64,000 nt of DNA, from assembly GCF_009684715.1 (NCBI RefSeq), contig NZ_CP016604.1, positions 1,875,262-1,939,261 of the forward strand, read 5' to 3'. Origin of the DNA: Otariodibacter oris. Its GTDB lineage: Bacteria; Pseudomonadota; Gammaproteobacteria; Enterobacterales; Pasteurellaceae. Shown in pieces: positions 32,771 to 43,610 of this stretch; the stretch's first letter is position 1, and each line of letters starts with the position of its first letter. The notes under the pieces are model-generated. The model was given only the letters and a program-made list of their open reading frames with translations. It did not search any database and was not told the origin of the DNA. The position numbers and the translations under genes were made by a program.

Positions 32771-32820
32771 TATTTTGTTTTTGAGAACATTAAAATTCAT
32801 CAACGAGGAGCAATGGTTAA

Positions 32821-35085
32821 ATGGACAAAGAATTGATGGTGACTAAACGCGATGGACGTTTAGAGCCTTTGGATTTAGACAAAATCCATCGAGTTATTAC
32901 TTGGGCGGCTGAAGGGCTACAAAATGTATCTGTTTCGCAAGTTGAGCTTAGATCACACATTCAATTCTACGAGGGTATTCGAACCTCTGATATCCATGAA
33001 ACCATTATTAAAGCAGCCGCTGATTTAATTTCATCAGATACACCAGATTACCAGTATCTTGCTGCTCGTTTGGCTATGTTCCACTTACGCAAAAAGGCGT
33101 ATTCACGCTTTGAACCGCCTCATTTATATGAGCAAGTAAAAAAAATGGTTCGTATGGGTAAATACGATGCTGCATTACTTACCGATTATTCGCGAGAAGA
33201 ACTGGATGAAATTGAGACCTTCATTGATCACCAACGTGATATGAATTTTTCTTATGCTGCAGTTAAGCAGTTAGAAGGGAAATATCTAGTTCAAAATCGT
33301 GTGACTGGCGAAGTATACGAAAGCCCACAGTTCCTTTACATTTTAGTTGCTGCTTGTTTATTCTCAAAATATCCAGCTGAAACACGTTTAAGTTACATTC
33401 GTCGTTTTTATGATGCAGTTTCTACCTTCAAAATTTCATTACCTACACCAATTATGTCTGGGGTAAGAACACCAACTCGTCAATTTAGTTCTTGTGTACT
33501 TATTGAATGTGGTGATAGCTTAGATTCAATCAATACAACTTCTTCAGCAATTGTAAAATATGTTTCACAACGTGCAGGAATTGGTATCAATGCAGGTGCA
33601 ATTCGTGCATTGGGTAGCCCTATTCGCAATGGTGAAGCTTTTCATACAGGTTGTATTCCGTTCTATAAATTATTCCAATCTGCTGTTAAATCTTGTTCAC
33701 AAGGTGGGGTTCGTGGGGGTGCAGCCACTATCTTCTATCCAATGTGGCATTTAGAAGTAGAAAACTTACTAGTATTAAGAAACAATCGTGGTGTTGAAGA
33801 AAACCGTGTACGTCATATGGATTATGGTGTTCAGATCAATAAAACGCTATACCAACGTTTAATTAAAGGCTTAGACATTTCGTTATTTAGCCCTTCTGAT
33901 GTACCTGGATTATATGAAGCATTTTTTGCTGATCAAGACAAATTTGAAGCCCTTTATACTCAATATGAAAATGATCCAAATATTCGTCAACGTAAAGTTA
34001 AAGCGACTGAATTATTTTCATTATTAATGCAAGAACGTGCTTCAACTGGACGTATTTATGTGCAGAATGTCGATCACTGTAATACACATTCACCATTTGA
34101 TCCTACAGTAGCACCTGTACGCCAATCGAACTTATGTTTAGAAATTGCACTTCCAACAAGTCCTCTAAATGATTTAAATGATGAACAAGGGGAAATTGCC
34201 CTTTGTACACTCTCGGCATTTAATTTAGGTACATTAGAAAATTTAGATGAGCTGGAAAATTTAGCCGATTTAGTGGTTCGTGCGCTCGATGCATTACTTA
34301 ACTATCAAGACTACCCGATTAAAGCTGCTCATAATGGTGTACTAAAACGTAGAGCATTAGGTATTGGCGTGATTAACTATGCTTACTATTTAGCTAAAAA
34401 TGGCGTGCGTTACTCTGATGGTAGTGCAAATAATTTAACTCATGCAACTTTCGAGGCCATCCAATATTATTTATTAAAAGCCTCAAACCAATTAGCAAAA
34501 GAATTTGGACCTTGTGAAGCTTTTGATGAAACCACGTATTCAAAAGGGATTTTACCGATTGATACGTACAAAAAAGAGTTAGATAACCTTGTTAAAGAAC
34601 CACTTCATTATGATTGGGAAACACTACGCCAAGAGATTAAACAATATGGTTTAAGAAACTCTACGCTTACAGCATTAATGCCATCAGAAACCTCTTCACA
34701 AATTTCTAATGCGACCAATGGTATTGAACCACCAAGAGGATTCGTCAGTGTGAAAGCATCAAAAGATGGTATCCTCAGACAAGTTGTTCCTGAATATGAG
34801 AAACTTGCTGACCAATATGAATTGTTATGGGATATTCCAAACAATGAAGGATACTTACAATTAGTTGGTATTATGCAAAAATTTGTGGATCAATCTATTT
34901 CTGCAAATACTAACTACGATCCTCAACGTTTCCCTGATGGTAAAGTACCAATGAAACGCCTATTATCAGAGTTATTATTAGCCTATAAATATGGTGTAAA
35001 AACACTTTATTATCATAATACTCGAGATGGTGCTGACGATACTCAAGAAGACTTAAGCTGTGAGAGCGGTGCTTGTAAGATATAA
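32821..35085 (+). CDS. nrdA: Ribonucleotide reductase class Ia alpha subunit
   Basis: 754-residue large subunit reducing ribonucleoside diphosphates. N-terminal ATP-cone (VTKRDGRLEPLDLDKIHRVI) gives overall activity control. Active site: FSSCVLIECGD, the N-x-C-x-E triad in SNLCLEIALP, and the C-terminal shuttle cysteines CESGACKI. Preceded by ribosome binding site GAGGAG and a pair of NrdR boxes; nrdB follows 59 bp downstream. Confidence 0.98.
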   Translation: MDKELMVTKRDGRLEPLDLDKIHRVITWAAEGLQNVSVSQVELRSHIQFYEGIRTSDIHETIIKAAADLISSDTPDYQYLAARLAMFHLRKKAYSRFEPPHLYEQVKKMVRMGKYDAALLTDYSREELDEIETFIDHQRDMNFSYAAVKQLEGKYLVQNRVTGEVYESPQFLYILVAACLFSKYPAETRLSYIRRFYDAVSTFKISLPTPIMSGVRTPTRQFSSCVLIECGDSLDSINTTSSAIVKYVSQRAGIGINAGAIRALGSPIRNGEAFHTGCIPFYKLFQSAVKSCSQGGVRGGAATIFYPMWHLEVENLLVLRNNRGVEENRVRHMDYGVQINKTLYQRLIKGLDISLFSPSDVPGLYEAFFADQDKFEALYTQYENDPNIRQRKVKATELFSLLMQERASTGRIYVQNVDHCNTHSPFDPTVAPVRQSNLCLEIALPTSPLNDLNDEQGEIALCTLSAFNLGTLENLDELENLADLVVRALDALLNYQDYPIKAAHNGVLKRRALGIGVINYAYYLAKNGVRYSDGSANNLTHATFEAIQYYLLKASNQLAKEFGPCEAFDETTYSKGILPIDTYKKELDNLVKEPLHYDWETLRQEIKQYGLRNSTLTALMPSETSSQISNATNGIEPPRGFVSVKASKDGILRQVVPEYEKLADQYELLWDIPNNEGYLQLVGIMQKFVDQSISANTNYDPQRFPDGKVPMKRLLSELLLAYKYGVKTLYYHNTRDGADDTQEDLSCESGACKI

Positions 35086-35144
35086 TGAACATCTAACCGC
35101 TTATACATAAATTTTAACCGAACATTTGAAATTGAAGGATTATT

Positions 35145-36275
35145 ATGGCTTACACAACATTTTCACAAACAAAGAACGATCAGTTACAAGAACCTATGTT
35201 TTTTGGGCAAAATGTAAATGTTGCCCGTTACGATCAACAAAAATACGAAATGTTCGAAAAGTTGATCGAAAAACAACTTTCATTTTTCTGGCGACCTGAA
35301 GAGATTGATATTTCACAGGATAGAATTGATTATCAAAATTTACCTGAGCATGAAAAGCATATTTTCATCAGCAACTTAAAATATCAAACGCTTTTGGACT
35401 CAATTCAAGGTCGTAGTCCAAATATGTCGTTGTTGCCTATTGTATCACTACCCGAGTTAGAAACGTGGATTGAAACATGGACATTCTCTGAAACGATTCA
35501 CTCTCGTTCTTATACGCATATTATTCGTAATATTGTGAATGACCCATCTGTTGTGTTTGATGATATTGTCACGAATGAAGAAATCATTAAGCGCGCTAAA
35601 GATATTTCAGCTTACTATGATGATTTAATTCGTGATACACAGCTTTATACACTCTATGGCGAAGGTACTTACACTGTGGATGGTAAAGAATGTGTCGTTA
35701 CCTCTCGCAGTTTGAAAAAGCAACTTTACCTCTGTTTGATGAGTGTTAATGTATTGGAAGCGATTAGATTCTATGTGAGTTTTGCGTGTTCCTTTGCCTT
35801 TGCGGAACGTAAGTTGATGGAAGGTAATGCTAAAATCATTAAACTGATTGCAAGAGATGAAGCGCTTCATTTAACAGGCACGCAATATATTTTAAATCTA
35901 ATGGCGTATGGTCATGATGATCCAGAAATGAATGAAATTGCCAAAGAATGCCAACAAGAAGCCTACGATATATTTGTTGCTGCAGCTGAACAGGAAAAAG
36001 CTTGGGCAGAATATTTATTTAAAGATGGTTCAATGATTGGTTTAAATAAAGATATTTTGGCCCAATATATCGAATATATTACAAATAACCGTATGCAAGC
36101 GATAGGATTACCACTAGCTTTTGCAGCAAGATCAAATCCTATTCCTTGGATTAATGCATGGCTAACATCAGACAATGTGCAAGTCGCACCACAAGAAGTT
36201 GAAATAAGTTCATACTTAGTGGGCCAAATTGACTCAAAAATAGACTTAGATGACTTTAATGATTTTACTCTATAA
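35145..36275 (+). CDS. nrdB: Ribonucleotide reductase class Ia beta subunit
   Basis: 376-residue diiron-tyrosyl radical subunit. Typical N-terminus [20 protein letters not shown], the metal-ligand regions [25 protein letters not shown] and [12 protein letters not shown], and the C-terminal tail [14 protein letters not shown] that docks on NrdA. Terminator follows. No yfaE ferredoxin gene is adjacent, unlike E. coli. Confidence 0.98.
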   Translation: MAYTTFSQTKNDQLQEPMFFGQNVNVARYDQQKYEMFEKLIEKQLSFFWRPEEIDISQDRIDYQNLPEHEKHIFISNLKYQTLLDSIQGRSPNMSLLPIVSLPELETWIETWTFSETIHSRSYTHIIRNIVNDPSVVFDDIVTNEEIIKRAKDISAYYDDLIRDTQLYTLYGEGTYTVDGKECVVTSRSLKKQLYLCLMSVNVLEAIRFYVSFACSFAFAERKLMEGNAKIIKLIARDEALHLTGTQYILNLMAYGHDDPEMNEIAKECQQEAYDIFVAAAEQEKAWAEYLFKDGSMIGLNKDILAQYIEYITNNRMQAIGLPLAFAARSNPIPWINAWLTSDNVQVAPQEVEISSYLVGQIDSKIDLDDFNDFTL

Positions 36276-36304
36276 ATCATAATTAACTTCTTGATAAAAT
36301 ATTT

Positions 36305-36332
36305 GGGGCTTATGCATAACTAAGCCCCTTTC
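36305..36332 (+). terminator. nrdAB terminator
   Basis: 8-bp stem ggggctta (36305-36312) with taagcccc (36321-36328), then TTT. Confidence 0.82.
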
Positions 36333-36362
36333 TTATTGATAACATAAAAAATAGGAAACATC

Positions 36363-37133
36363 ATGAGCAAAGATGTAATCTCATTGAATGAGTATGCTCA
36401 TAAACTATTAATTGAGCATAAAGACGAACGGGTTTTTCAATTTGATTTTCATGGAAAACTGTTTTGGCTAAAACAACCCGAACATTTACATGGTATATTC
36501 AGACTATTAAAACCCTACCCTAAAAAATCATTTTTAAAAGAAATTAAAAAACTCCAATGTTTTTCTAGTAAACATGCCCCAGTTCCTCGATTAGTTTTGT
36601 TTGATAATGATTTTTTAATATTAGAAGATGGTGGAAAAACAGTAAGTGATTTACTTTCAGAAAATGCTAACAATTTGGCATTTAAAAAAGAATTATTACT
36701 AGACAGCGTAAAAGCCTTAAATGATCTGCATAAAGCCAATTTAATTCATGGCAGACCCGCTATTAGAGATATGACTTGGAATAACCATAAAGTCCTTTTT
36801 ATTGATTTTGAAGTCAGTTCACGAAAACAAGATCTTCAATGGCAAAAAATCAGGGATATGGCAATCTTCTTTCATGGACTTTGCCGTAAAGATTTTATTT
36901 CCGATGATGAAATCCAGTATGCGATGGAACAATATGAAAATATATGTGATCCACAATTATGGCAGGCTTTTATTCAGCTAGTCACTAAATATAAATTTGT
37001 TTATTCGCTACTTAAGCCAATTAAATCAATACTTGGAACAGATCTGATGGCAGTTTATCGCTTACTACACATTATCTTAAAAAAAAATAAGTCTGAGGGT
37101 AAAATTGTTCAATCTTATAGTATCAAGGATTGA
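36363..37133 (+). CDS. Protein-kinase-like phosphotransferase (LPS-kinase/RIO-like)
   Basis: 256 residues with a small kinase-fold pattern. The catalytic loop reads IHGRPAIRDMTW (about 128-139), resembling HxD loops of bacterial LPS core and RIO-like kinases, and the metal-binding triplet is IDFE (about 147-150) instead of DFG. A Gly-rich loop is not obvious, but LVLFDNDFLILEDGG supplies the expected hinge. Substrate unknown; a sugar or lipid-linked target is as likely as protein. Stands alone after the nrdAB terminator. Confidence 0.68.
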   Translation: MSKDVISLNEYAHKLLIEHKDERVFQFDFHGKLFWLKQPEHLHGIFRLLKPYPKKSFLKEIKKLQCFSSKHAPVPRLVLFDNDFLILEDGGKTVSDLLSENANNLAFKKELLLDSVKALNDLHKANLIHGRPAIRDMTWNNHKVLFIDFEVSSRKQDLQWQKIRDMAIFFHGLCRKDFISDDEIQYAMEQYENICDPQLWQAFIQLVTKYKFVYSLLKPIKSILGTDLMAVYRLLHIILKKNKSEGKIVQSYSIKD

Positions 37134-37213
37134 TAACTCAACAACGTAACCTCTCTATGATAAACTTTCTCGGTTTTGAGAATTCAAAGTTTGAGAATTA
37201 AGAGAGTGTATCT

Positions 37214-38458
37214 ATGATCAATATTGCAAAGCAGGCTAAACAAGCGAGTATTGAGCTTGCTCAGTTTGGTAATCAACAAAAAAATCAGGCGCTTTTTGCG
37301 ATTGCAGAGGCATTAGAAAGCCGTACCGATGAGATATTAACCGCTAATCAGCAAGATGTGGAAAAAGCTAAACAACAAGGTATTTCCGAGGCAATAATTG
37401 ACCGCTTGTTACTGACTCCAGAGCGTATTATCGGTATTGCTAATGATGTGCGGAATGTAGCGAGTTTAGCCGATCCCGTTGGGCAGATTATTGATGGTGG
37501 GATGTTAGACAGTGGCTTACGCATTCAGCGACAACGTGTACCGCTCGGTGTGATTTTAACGATTTATGAAGCTCGCCCAAATGTGACCATTGATGTTGCC
37601 TCGTTGTGTTTAAAAACAGGCAACGCAGTCATTTTGCGTGGGGGTAAAGAAACCACTCTAACTAATGCAATTTTAGTTGAAGTGGTGCAAACTGCCTTAG
37701 AGCAATCAGGCTTACCAAAATTAGCGGTGCAAGCAGTAACCAATCCTGATCGTGCCTTATTGTTAGAACTATTAAAACTCGATCGCTATATTGATATGTT
37801 GATCCCTCGTGGCGGGGCGGGTTTGCACCAATTCTGTAAAGAAAACTCAACCATTCCTGTCATTGTCGGTGGAATTGGCGTGTGTCATTTATATGTAGAA
37901 GCCAGTGCCGATTTAGACAAAGCCTTAGGGGTAATTAGCAATGCGAAAACACAACGTCCAAGTACTTGCAACACCCTTGAAACGTTATTAGTCGATAAAG
38001 CCATTGCCGATCAATTCTTGCCAAAATTAGCTGAATATTTATCAGATAAAAAAGTCACGCTACATAGTGATGCGTTTGCTGAAAATGTGCAAAATCAATG
38101 GCAGATCCAACCGCTTGATCACGATCACTTAAGTCAAGAATGGTTATCGCTAGATCTGAGTGTAGTGGTTGTGGATGGTATCGATCACGCTATCGAACAT
38201 ATTCGCACCTTTGGTAGCCAACATTCTGAATCTATTTTAACCAGTAACCACGCCTTAGCTCAAAAATTTGTACACCAGGTGGATGCTGCTGCGGTATATA
38301 TCAATGCAAGCACTCGCTTTACGGATGGGGCGCAATTTGGCTTAGGGGCAGAAGTCGCAGTGAGTACGCAAAAATTGCATGCAAGGGGCCCAATGGGGCT
38401 AGAAGCATTAACCACATACAAATGGGTATGTGAAGGCGATTATCTTTCAAGGGCATAA
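37214..38458 (+). CDS. proA: Gamma-glutamyl phosphate reductase
   Basis: 414-residue ALDH-fold enzyme making glutamate-5-semialdehyde for proline. Family marks: [29 protein letters not shown], catalytic Cys in [12 protein letters not shown], and SEAILTSN-like [12 protein letters not shown]. Preceded by AGAGAG. No proB is adjacent. It is followed after 5 bp by yihY, so yihY, dtd and perhaps tilS may be co-transcribed with it. Confidence 0.97.
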   Translation: MINIAKQAKQASIELAQFGNQQKNQALFAIAEALESRTDEILTANQQDVEKAKQQGISEAIIDRLLLTPERIIGIANDVRNVASLADPVGQIIDGGMLDSGLRIQRQRVPLGVILTIYEARPNVTIDVASLCLKTGNAVILRGGKETTLTNAILVEVVQTALEQSGLPKLAVQAVTNPDRALLLELLKLDRYIDMLIPRGGAGLHQFCKENSTIPVIVGGIGVCHLYVEASADLDKALGVISNAKTQRPSTCNTLETLLVDKAIADQFLPKLAEYLSDKKVTLHSDAFAENVQNQWQIQPLDHDHLSQEWLSLDLSVVVVDGIDHAIEHIRTFGSQHSESILTSNHALAQKFVHQVDAAAVYINASTRFTDGAQFGLGAEVAVSTQKLHARGPMGLEALTTYKWVCEGDYLSRA

Positions 38459-38463
38459 TTAAC

Positions 38464-39315
38464 ATGTGGGAAAAAACAATTTTTTTTATTCGATTATTTT
38501 TCTATCGGTTTAAACAAAACAAAATCAGCGTATATTCGGGGCATTTGACTTACAGTACGATGTTGGCGATGGTTCCATTAATTATGGTGGCGTTTTCTAT
38601 TTTTACTTTATTGCCGATATTTGATGAAGCGACTATTCAATTAAAACAATTTGCTTATGATAATTTTGCACCGAATGCAAGCCATTTGGTTGAGGAATAT
38701 TTAGATCTGTTTGTGGAAAACTCCAAGAAAATGGGAATTATCAGCATATTGGGCTTAGTCTTTATCGCGCTTCTTCTCATTTCCAGTATCGACGATGCAC
38801 TAAATGAAATTTGGCACAACACCGAAAAACGTTCTGTCGTGTTATCTTTTATTATTTACCTCTGCGTGTTAATTTTTGGACCAATGCTAGCAGGAGCAAG
38901 TATCGCTGTCAGTTCCTATATTCTTTCGATGGAAATGTTTGGTAAAGAAGGGATTTTTTCCTTTAGCACCTATCTATTGAAATTTATGCCATTCTTTCTG
39001 ATCTGGTTAATGTTTACTCTTGCTTATGTTATTGTGCCAAATACAAAAGTTAGTATTAAACATGCCAGTATTGGCGCATTGATTGCTGCCCTTTTCTTTA
39101 CATTAGGTAAACAAGCCTTTGTGTGGTATATCACCACTTTCCCATCTTATCAGGCAATTTACGGCGTACTAGCTACGATTCCAATTATGATTGTATGGAT
39201 CCATTTAAGTTGGCAAGTTGTACTATTAGGAGGGCAGGTTGCTTCGGTGCTTAAAGATATTGATATGATTGACCAAGGGATATTTAAAAATCCACTACAA
39301 CAGGATGCAATATGA
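38464..39315 (+). CDS. yihY: YihY family inner-membrane protein
   Basis: 283 residues with six membrane segments. Family marks: [20 protein letters not shown] near the N-terminus, [11 protein letters not shown], and [19 protein letters not shown]. Once labelled RNase BN, but that assignment is no longer accepted; function unknown. It overlaps dtd by 4 nt (ATGA), as in other gamma-proteobacteria. Confidence 0.92.
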   Translation: MWEKTIFFIRLFFYRFKQNKISVYSGHLTYSTMLAMVPLIMVAFSIFTLLPIFDEATIQLKQFAYDNFAPNASHLVEEYLDLFVENSKKMGIISILGLVFIALLLISSIDDALNEIWHNTEKRSVVLSFIIYLCVLIFGPMLAGASIAVSSYILSMEMFGKEGIFSFSTYLLKFMPFFLIWLMFTLAYVIVPNTKVSIKHASIGALIAALFFTLGKQAFVWYITTFPSYQAIYGVLATIPIMIVWIHLSWQVVLLGGQVASVLKDIDMIDQGIFKNPLQQDAI

Positions 39316-39746
39316 TTGCATTAATTCAGCGAGTAAAATGGGCAAAAGTCGAAGTTGAAAATCAAGTCATTGGTGAAATTCCAACAGGTTTACTAGTATT
39401 ACTTGGTGTTGAGCAAGGCGATGACGAAAGCAAAGCCGATCGCTTACTTGAGAAAGTATTAAATTATCGTGTGTTCAGCGATGAAAACGGCAAAATGAAT
39501 TTGAATGTGCAACAAGTAAATGGATACTTACTTGTTGTTTCCCAATTCACTTTAGCGGCGGATACGCAAAAGGGGCTTAGACCTAGCTTTTCTAAAGGTG
39601 CTTCGCCACAAGAGGCAGAACGCTTATATACTTATTTTCATCAGCAAGCGAGCCATAAAATCCCAACGCAAACAGGACAATTTGCAGCAGATATGCAAGT
39701 CAGTTTACAGAATGATGGACCTGTCACTTTCTGGCTACAAGTGTAA
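39312..39746 (+). CDS. dtd: D-aminoacyl-tRNA deacylase
   Basis: 144-residue homodimeric enzyme that hydrolyses D-aminoacyl-tRNAs in the cytoplasm. The two family signatures are present: [17 protein letters not shown] (SQxTL type) and the C-terminal [10 protein letters not shown] (GPVT, Gly-cisPro). ATG overlaps the yihY stop, giving translational coupling. Confidence 0.97.
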   Translation: MIALIQRVKWAKVEVENQVIGEIPTGLLVLLGVEQGDDESKADRLLEKVLNYRVFSDENGKMNLNVQQVNGYLLVVSQFTLAADTQKGLRPSFSKGASPQEAERLYTYFHQQASHKIPTQTGQFAADMQVSLQNDGPVTFWLQV

Positions 39747-39774
39747 TCAATCATAGCAATGTAAGCGGTCACTT

Positions 39775-41058
39775 ATGAACAAAAATATGCAAATGATTTT
39801 TCAATCACAACTGAGTCAATACCAAGCGAATCAACGTGAATTTTTGATTGGTTTAAGTGGTGGGATTGATTCCGTGGCATTACTACATCTTTTTGTTCAA
39901 GCTCGCCAATCGCTCGACTTAACACTTCGTGCCATTCATATTCATCACGGACTTAGCCCTAATGCAGATAGTTGGGTCGAATTTTGCCAGCAACTTTGCC
40001 AAGAATGGAATGTGCCTTTAACGGTTTGTCGAGTAAAGGTGTCAGGCAAAGATGGAATTGAGGCAGAGGCTCGTAAAGCTCGCTATCAAGCCATTCAGCA
40101 AAATATCTTCCTAAATGAAGTGTTAGCGACTGCTCACCATCTAGATGATCAAGCAGAAACCTTTTTCCTCGCTCTCAAACGAGGTAGTGGTATCAAAGGA
40201 TTAAGCGCTATGCAAGCGGTCAGTTTTGCTCACGGATTTACACTTTTTCGTCCCTTGCTTGCTTGTTCAAAAGCAGAGATTACGCAATATGCGAAGAGCC
40301 AAAAGTTATCGTGGATAGAGGACGAAAGTAATAGCAATACGGATTATGATCGCAATTTCCTCCGCCAAAAAATCCTACCGTTACTCAACCAACGTTGGCA
40401 ACAATTTAATCAAATGGTTGCACGGGCAAGTCAACATTGTGCAGAACAACAGAGCTTGATTGAAGAACTACTAGAGGAAGAACTTACTCGCCGAATTGAT
40501 GCGAAACGGCAAAAAATATCCATAGCAGGTTTTGAACAGTTTTCTATCCAAAAACAGCAACAATTATTACGTTTATGGTTAGAAAAATCAGGTATTGAAA
40601 TGCCAAGCACAGCGCAACTTTCGCAAATTATCCACCAATTAATTTCCGCCGATCATGATAAAAATCCGCAAGTGGTGTTAGGCGAGTATATTTTACGTCG
40701 CTATCAACAGGCTATTTTTATCACACACTCTTTGCCTGATATTCTGGATTTTTGTCTATCTCTCGAACCAATGCAAAAGATTCAGCTACCAGCTGATTTA
40801 GGCGAGGTTAAACGCACTGGAAGTGAAATTTTTTACAAAATAAGTGAAGAATCTTACCACTTCTCTTTACCTACCTCGTTACATAACCAAGCTTTAACTA
40901 TTACGCTATCTGCCCCGAGCAAAGTGAAAGTCTATGGCAAAGCCCATCGAGAAGAAATGAAGAAAATTTGGCAACAGCACCAAGTTCCCGTTTGGTTACG
41001 TTCTCGTATACCGCTTGTCTTTTTTGAAGAGCAGTTAGTGTTACTTCTTTTTCTTTAA
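39775..41058 (+). CDS. tilS: tRNA(Ile)-lysidine synthetase TilS
   Basis: 427-residue N-type ATP-PPi enzyme converting C34 to lysidine in tRNA-Ile(CAU). PP-loop SGGIDS at residues 28-33; IHIHHGLSPNAD, TAHHLDDQAETFFLALKRG and RPLL are family blocks; middle substrate-binding and C-terminal TilS-C domains follow (VKVYGKAHREEMKKIWQQ, VPVWLRSRIPLVF). Starts 28 bp after dtd across an uptake core. Confidence 0.96.
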   Translation: MNKNMQMIFQSQLSQYQANQREFLIGLSGGIDSVALLHLFVQARQSLDLTLRAIHIHHGLSPNADSWVEFCQQLCQEWNVPLTVCRVKVSGKDGIEAEARKARYQAIQQNIFLNEVLATAHHLDDQAETFFLALKRGSGIKGLSAMQAVSFAHGFTLFRPLLACSKAEITQYAKSQKLSWIEDESNSNTDYDRNFLRQKILPLLNQRWQQFNQMVARASQHCAEQQSLIEELLEEELTRRIDAKRQKISIAGFEQFSIQKQQQLLRLWLEKSGIEMPSTAQLSQIIHQLISADHDKNPQVVLGEYILRRYQQAIFITHSLPDILDFCLSLEPMQKIQLPADLGEVKRTGSEIFYKISEESYHFSLPTSLHNQALTITLSAPSKVKVYGKAHREEMKKIWQQHQVPVWLRSRIPLVFFEEQLVLLLFL

Positions 41059-41316
41059 AATGTGAACTAATTGTTAAAAATAAAATAAAAATATAAAACT
41101 TAATTTACCCCCTTGCACCTACCATAAAACCCTAAAAAAACACAAAAATTAACATTTATTGCTAAATAAATAAAAATAATCAAAATTAAAATCTATAAAA
41201 ATATTAAAATGATATAGTTTTTTTTATTTTTAACTGTTTACATTTTTTGTTTGATTAGGCATATTGATAAATATTGTACAAAAAATTTTTATTTTTCTAT
41301 TTTTGTGAGGTGTATT
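41059..41316. other. Very AT-rich upstream region of the NSS transporter
   Basis: About 258 bp of strongly AT-biased DNA with A- and T-tracts, no coding frame and no hairpin I trust. It contains a promoter at 41237-41265. The composition suggests curved or nucleoid-protein-binding DNA, which is inference. Confidence 0.5.
41237..41265 (+). promoter_or_regulatory. Promoter of the NSS transporter gene
   Basis: TTTACA (41237-41242), 17-bp spacer, CATATT (41260-41265). A transcript starting near 41272 excludes the upstream TTG at 41251 and supports the TTG at 41317 as start. Confidence 0.55.
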
Positions 41317-42834
41317 TTGTCTAGCGTTCAATCATCAAACTCACCCAAAAGAGAAACTTTCTCTAGTCGTGGTGTTTTCATTTTAGCTGCTATCGGTTCA
41401 GCTGTTGGTTTGGGAAATATCTGGCGTTTCCCTTATATTACTTATGATAATGGTGGCGGTGCTTTTATCATCCCATATCTTGTCGCCTTACTTACTGCGG
41501 GGATTCCACTGCTCTTTTTAGATTATGCATTAGGGCATAAATATCGTGGTTCTGCACCATTAGCTTTTCGTCGTTTTAGCAAAAAGTTTGAAACATTTGG
41601 TTGGTGGCAAGTTTTAATCAATGTGATTATTGCAATTTATTATGCGGTAATTTTAGGTTGGGCTGCCTCTTATACTTACTATTCATTAGATAGTGCTTGG
41701 GGTTCAGATCCTTCTAGTTTCTTCTTCAAAGATTTCTTACAAATGGCAGATGGTGCATCGGTTAGCCTAGACTTTGTTGGCGTTATCACAGGCCCATTAA
41801 TCGTTGTATGGATCGGGATTCTTGCAGTATTAGCTTTAGGTGTTCAAAAAGGGGTAGGAAAAACTTCTGTTGTATTCATCCCACTTTTAATGGTGATGTT
41901 CGTCGTACTTGTTATCACAGCACTATTCTTACCAGGAGCAGCTGAGGGTTTAAATGCACTCTTCACACCGAACTGGGAAAAATTGACAGAGCCAAGTGTT
42001 TGGATTGCAGCTTATGGCCAGATCTTCTTCTCACTCTCTATCTGTTTCGGTATTATGATCACTTATTCATCTTACTTGAAAAAAGATACTGATTTAACTG
42101 GCTCAGGTTTAGTAGTTGGTTTTGCAAATAGTAGTTTTGAATTACTTGCAGGTATCGGAGTATTTGCTGCCCTTGGATTTATGGCAACAGCAGCAGGTAA
42201 AGAAGTCAGTGAAGTTGCAACCTCTGGTATCGGGCTAGCCTTTATTGCATTCCCTGCAATTATTGACCAAGCACCATTTGGTCAAGCTATCGGCGTATTG
42301 TTCTTCGGTTCATTATTATTTGCAGGTGTTACGTCGTTAATTTCAATTCTTGAAGTAATCATCGCTGCGGTGCAAGATAAATTGAAATTTGGTCGTGTAA
42401 AATCAACTGCTATCGTTTGTGTACCAATGGGAATTATTTCTACGATACTATTTGGTACAACAACCGGTTTACCAGTATTAGATGTTTTAGATAAATTTGT
42501 GAATAACTTTGGTATCGTAGCTGTGGCATTCTTCTCTCTAGTTGCAATTTCATTTAGCCGTAGATTACCAATGTTAGCTGATCATATTAATAAAACCTCT
42601 TCAAATAAATTAGGCTTTATCTGGCGTACCGTAGTGGGCATTATCACCCCAATCGTATTAGGTTATATGTTATTCAGTGAAGTATTTAAAGTGATTGAAG
42701 AAGGCTACGGTGGTTACCCAACATGGTTCGTTAATGTCTTTGGTTGGGGAATGGCTATCGGTCTTGTGGTAATTTCATTTATCTTATCGCGTACTAAATG
42801 GAAAAATGAAGAAAAATTTGTGGAGGAAGAATAA
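41317..42834 (+). CDS. Sodium-dependent amino acid transporter (NSS family)
   Basis: About 505 residues, starting at TTG 41317 behind GTGAGGTG ([20 protein letters not shown]). The frame opens further up at 41251, but that start would precede the predicted promoter start point. NSS signatures: [14 protein letters not shown] with the unwound helix 1 and sodium site, [11 protein letters not shown], and about twelve membrane helices. Followed by an overlapping 30-codon gene like MetS, so it is likely a methionine/alanine-type importer (MetP-like); substrate is inferred from that pairing. Confidence 0.88.
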   Translation: MSSVQSSNSPKRETFSSRGVFILAAIGSAVGLGNIWRFPYITYDNGGGAFIIPYLVALLTAGIPLLFLDYALGHKYRGSAPLAFRRFSKKFETFGWWQVLINVIIAIYYAVILGWAASYTYYSLDSAWGSDPSSFFFKDFLQMADGASVSLDFVGVITGPLIVVWIGILAVLALGVQKGVGKTSVVFIPLLMVMFVVLVITALFLPGAAEGLNALFTPNWEKLTEPSVWIAAYGQIFFSLSICFGIMITYSSYLKKDTDLTGSGLVVGFANSSFELLAGIGVFAALGFMATAAGKEVSEVATSGIGLAFIAFPAIIDQAPFGQAIGVLFFGSLLFAGVTSLISILEVIIAAVQDKLKFGRVKSTAIVCVPMGIISTILFGTTTGLPVLDVLDKFVNNFGIVAVAFFSLVAISFSRRLPMLADHINKTSSNKLGFIWRTVVGIITPIVLGYMLFSEVFKVIEEGYGGYPTWFVNVFGWGMAIGLVVISFILSRTKWKNEEKFVEEE

Positions 42835-42926
42835 TGAGTGGTAGCGCAATTATTATGATGTCAGCATCATTGATCATCATCTGGGGGGGGTTATTGATTG
42901 CAGTAGCTCGCTTACCAAAAGAATAA
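42834..42926 (+). CDS. NSS transporter small subunit (MetS-like)
   Basis: 30-residue single-span peptide [20 protein letters not shown] ending AVARLPKE. Its ATG overlaps the transporter's TAA (TAATG), and GGAGG lies just upstream inside the transporter gene. Small subunits of this size and form (one hydrophobic helix, short charged tail) accompany methionine/alanine NSS importers. A run of eight G (42883-42890) lies in codons 17-19 and could slip. Terminator follows. Confidence 0.8.
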   Translation: MSGSAIIMMSASLIIIWGGLLIAVARLPKE

Positions 42927-42948
42927 TGATTTATAGATAGAAATAATT

Positions 42949-42984
42949 AAAATCGCTTAATATTTTCATATTAGGCGATTTTTA
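42949..42984 (+). terminator. Terminator after the NSS transporter pair
   Basis: aaaatcgcttaata (from 42949) pairs with tattaggcgattt (42969-42981) with one mismatch, followed by T residues. Confidence 0.75.
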
Positions 42985-43049
42985 ATTTTAGATAAAATCT
43001 ACTAAATACGATAAAATACGAGTCTATTAACTTTTACATTGAGGAATTC

Positions 43050-43526
43050 ATGAAATTTTTAAAATCATTACTGGTACTTTCTTTATCAACTTTGCTTGCA
43101 ACGACCTATACATATGCGGCAGATGAGTCTAATTCAACACAAGCTCAACAAATAACTAATCAAAGTCTACAAAATTTTACTCAAAGTATTGAACTAAGAT
43201 TTTCTGGAGTATCAATCACTGGTCCTGAAGAACAACAGGCTATTAATTTCACATACTATTTAAAAAATATTTCTCAAAAAGAAATCAAAGAAATTGAATG
43301 GGTAACAATATTACTTACTAATAATCAAGTATTAACAATTAATGAACCTTTGGTTTTTGAGGATAATTTATTAGCAGTAGGTCAAGAAATTACAGTAGAA
43401 TTGCCAATTAATTTTACAAGTTTACCTGAAGAGGTAAAAACAGGATTATTAAATAGCAATATCCAAGCTCAATTTCAAGCAAAAAAGATTGTATTTTCAG
43501 ACAATTCTGAAATTATTGTGGAATAA
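43050..43526 (+). CDS. Putative periplasmic protein
   Basis: 158 residues with a classic signal peptide (MKFLKSLLVLSLSTLLATTY, probable cleavage after TYA at residue 23). The mature part is beta-rich (IELRFSGVSI, QQAINFTYYLKNISQKEIKE, VTILLTNNQVLTIN, AQFQAKKIVFSDNSEIIVE), like a small immunoglobulin-type domain. No Cys in the mature chain. Preceded by a GAGGAAT ribosome binding site. I recognise no family. Confidence 0.72.
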   Translation: MKFLKSLLVLSLSTLLATTYTYAADESNSTQAQQITNQSLQNFTQSIELRFSGVSITGPEEQQAINFTYYLKNISQKEIKEIEWVTILLTNNQVLTINEPLVFEDNLLAVGQEITVELPINFTSLPEEVKTGLLNSNIQAQFQAKKIVFSDNSEIIVE

Positions 43527-43610
43527 CCTTCCCCATATACACAATAAAGCTCCTATTGGTACCTAAATTCATCTCTGTATCATGTGAGCTTTTTTAACCA
43601 TTCAATAACT

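Noticed and set aside
41251-41316. Longer N-terminus of the NSS transporter starting at TTG 41251
   Set aside because: It would start upstream of the predicted transcription start, lacks a ribosome binding site, and adds residues not typical of the family; TTG 41317 follows GTGAGGTG.
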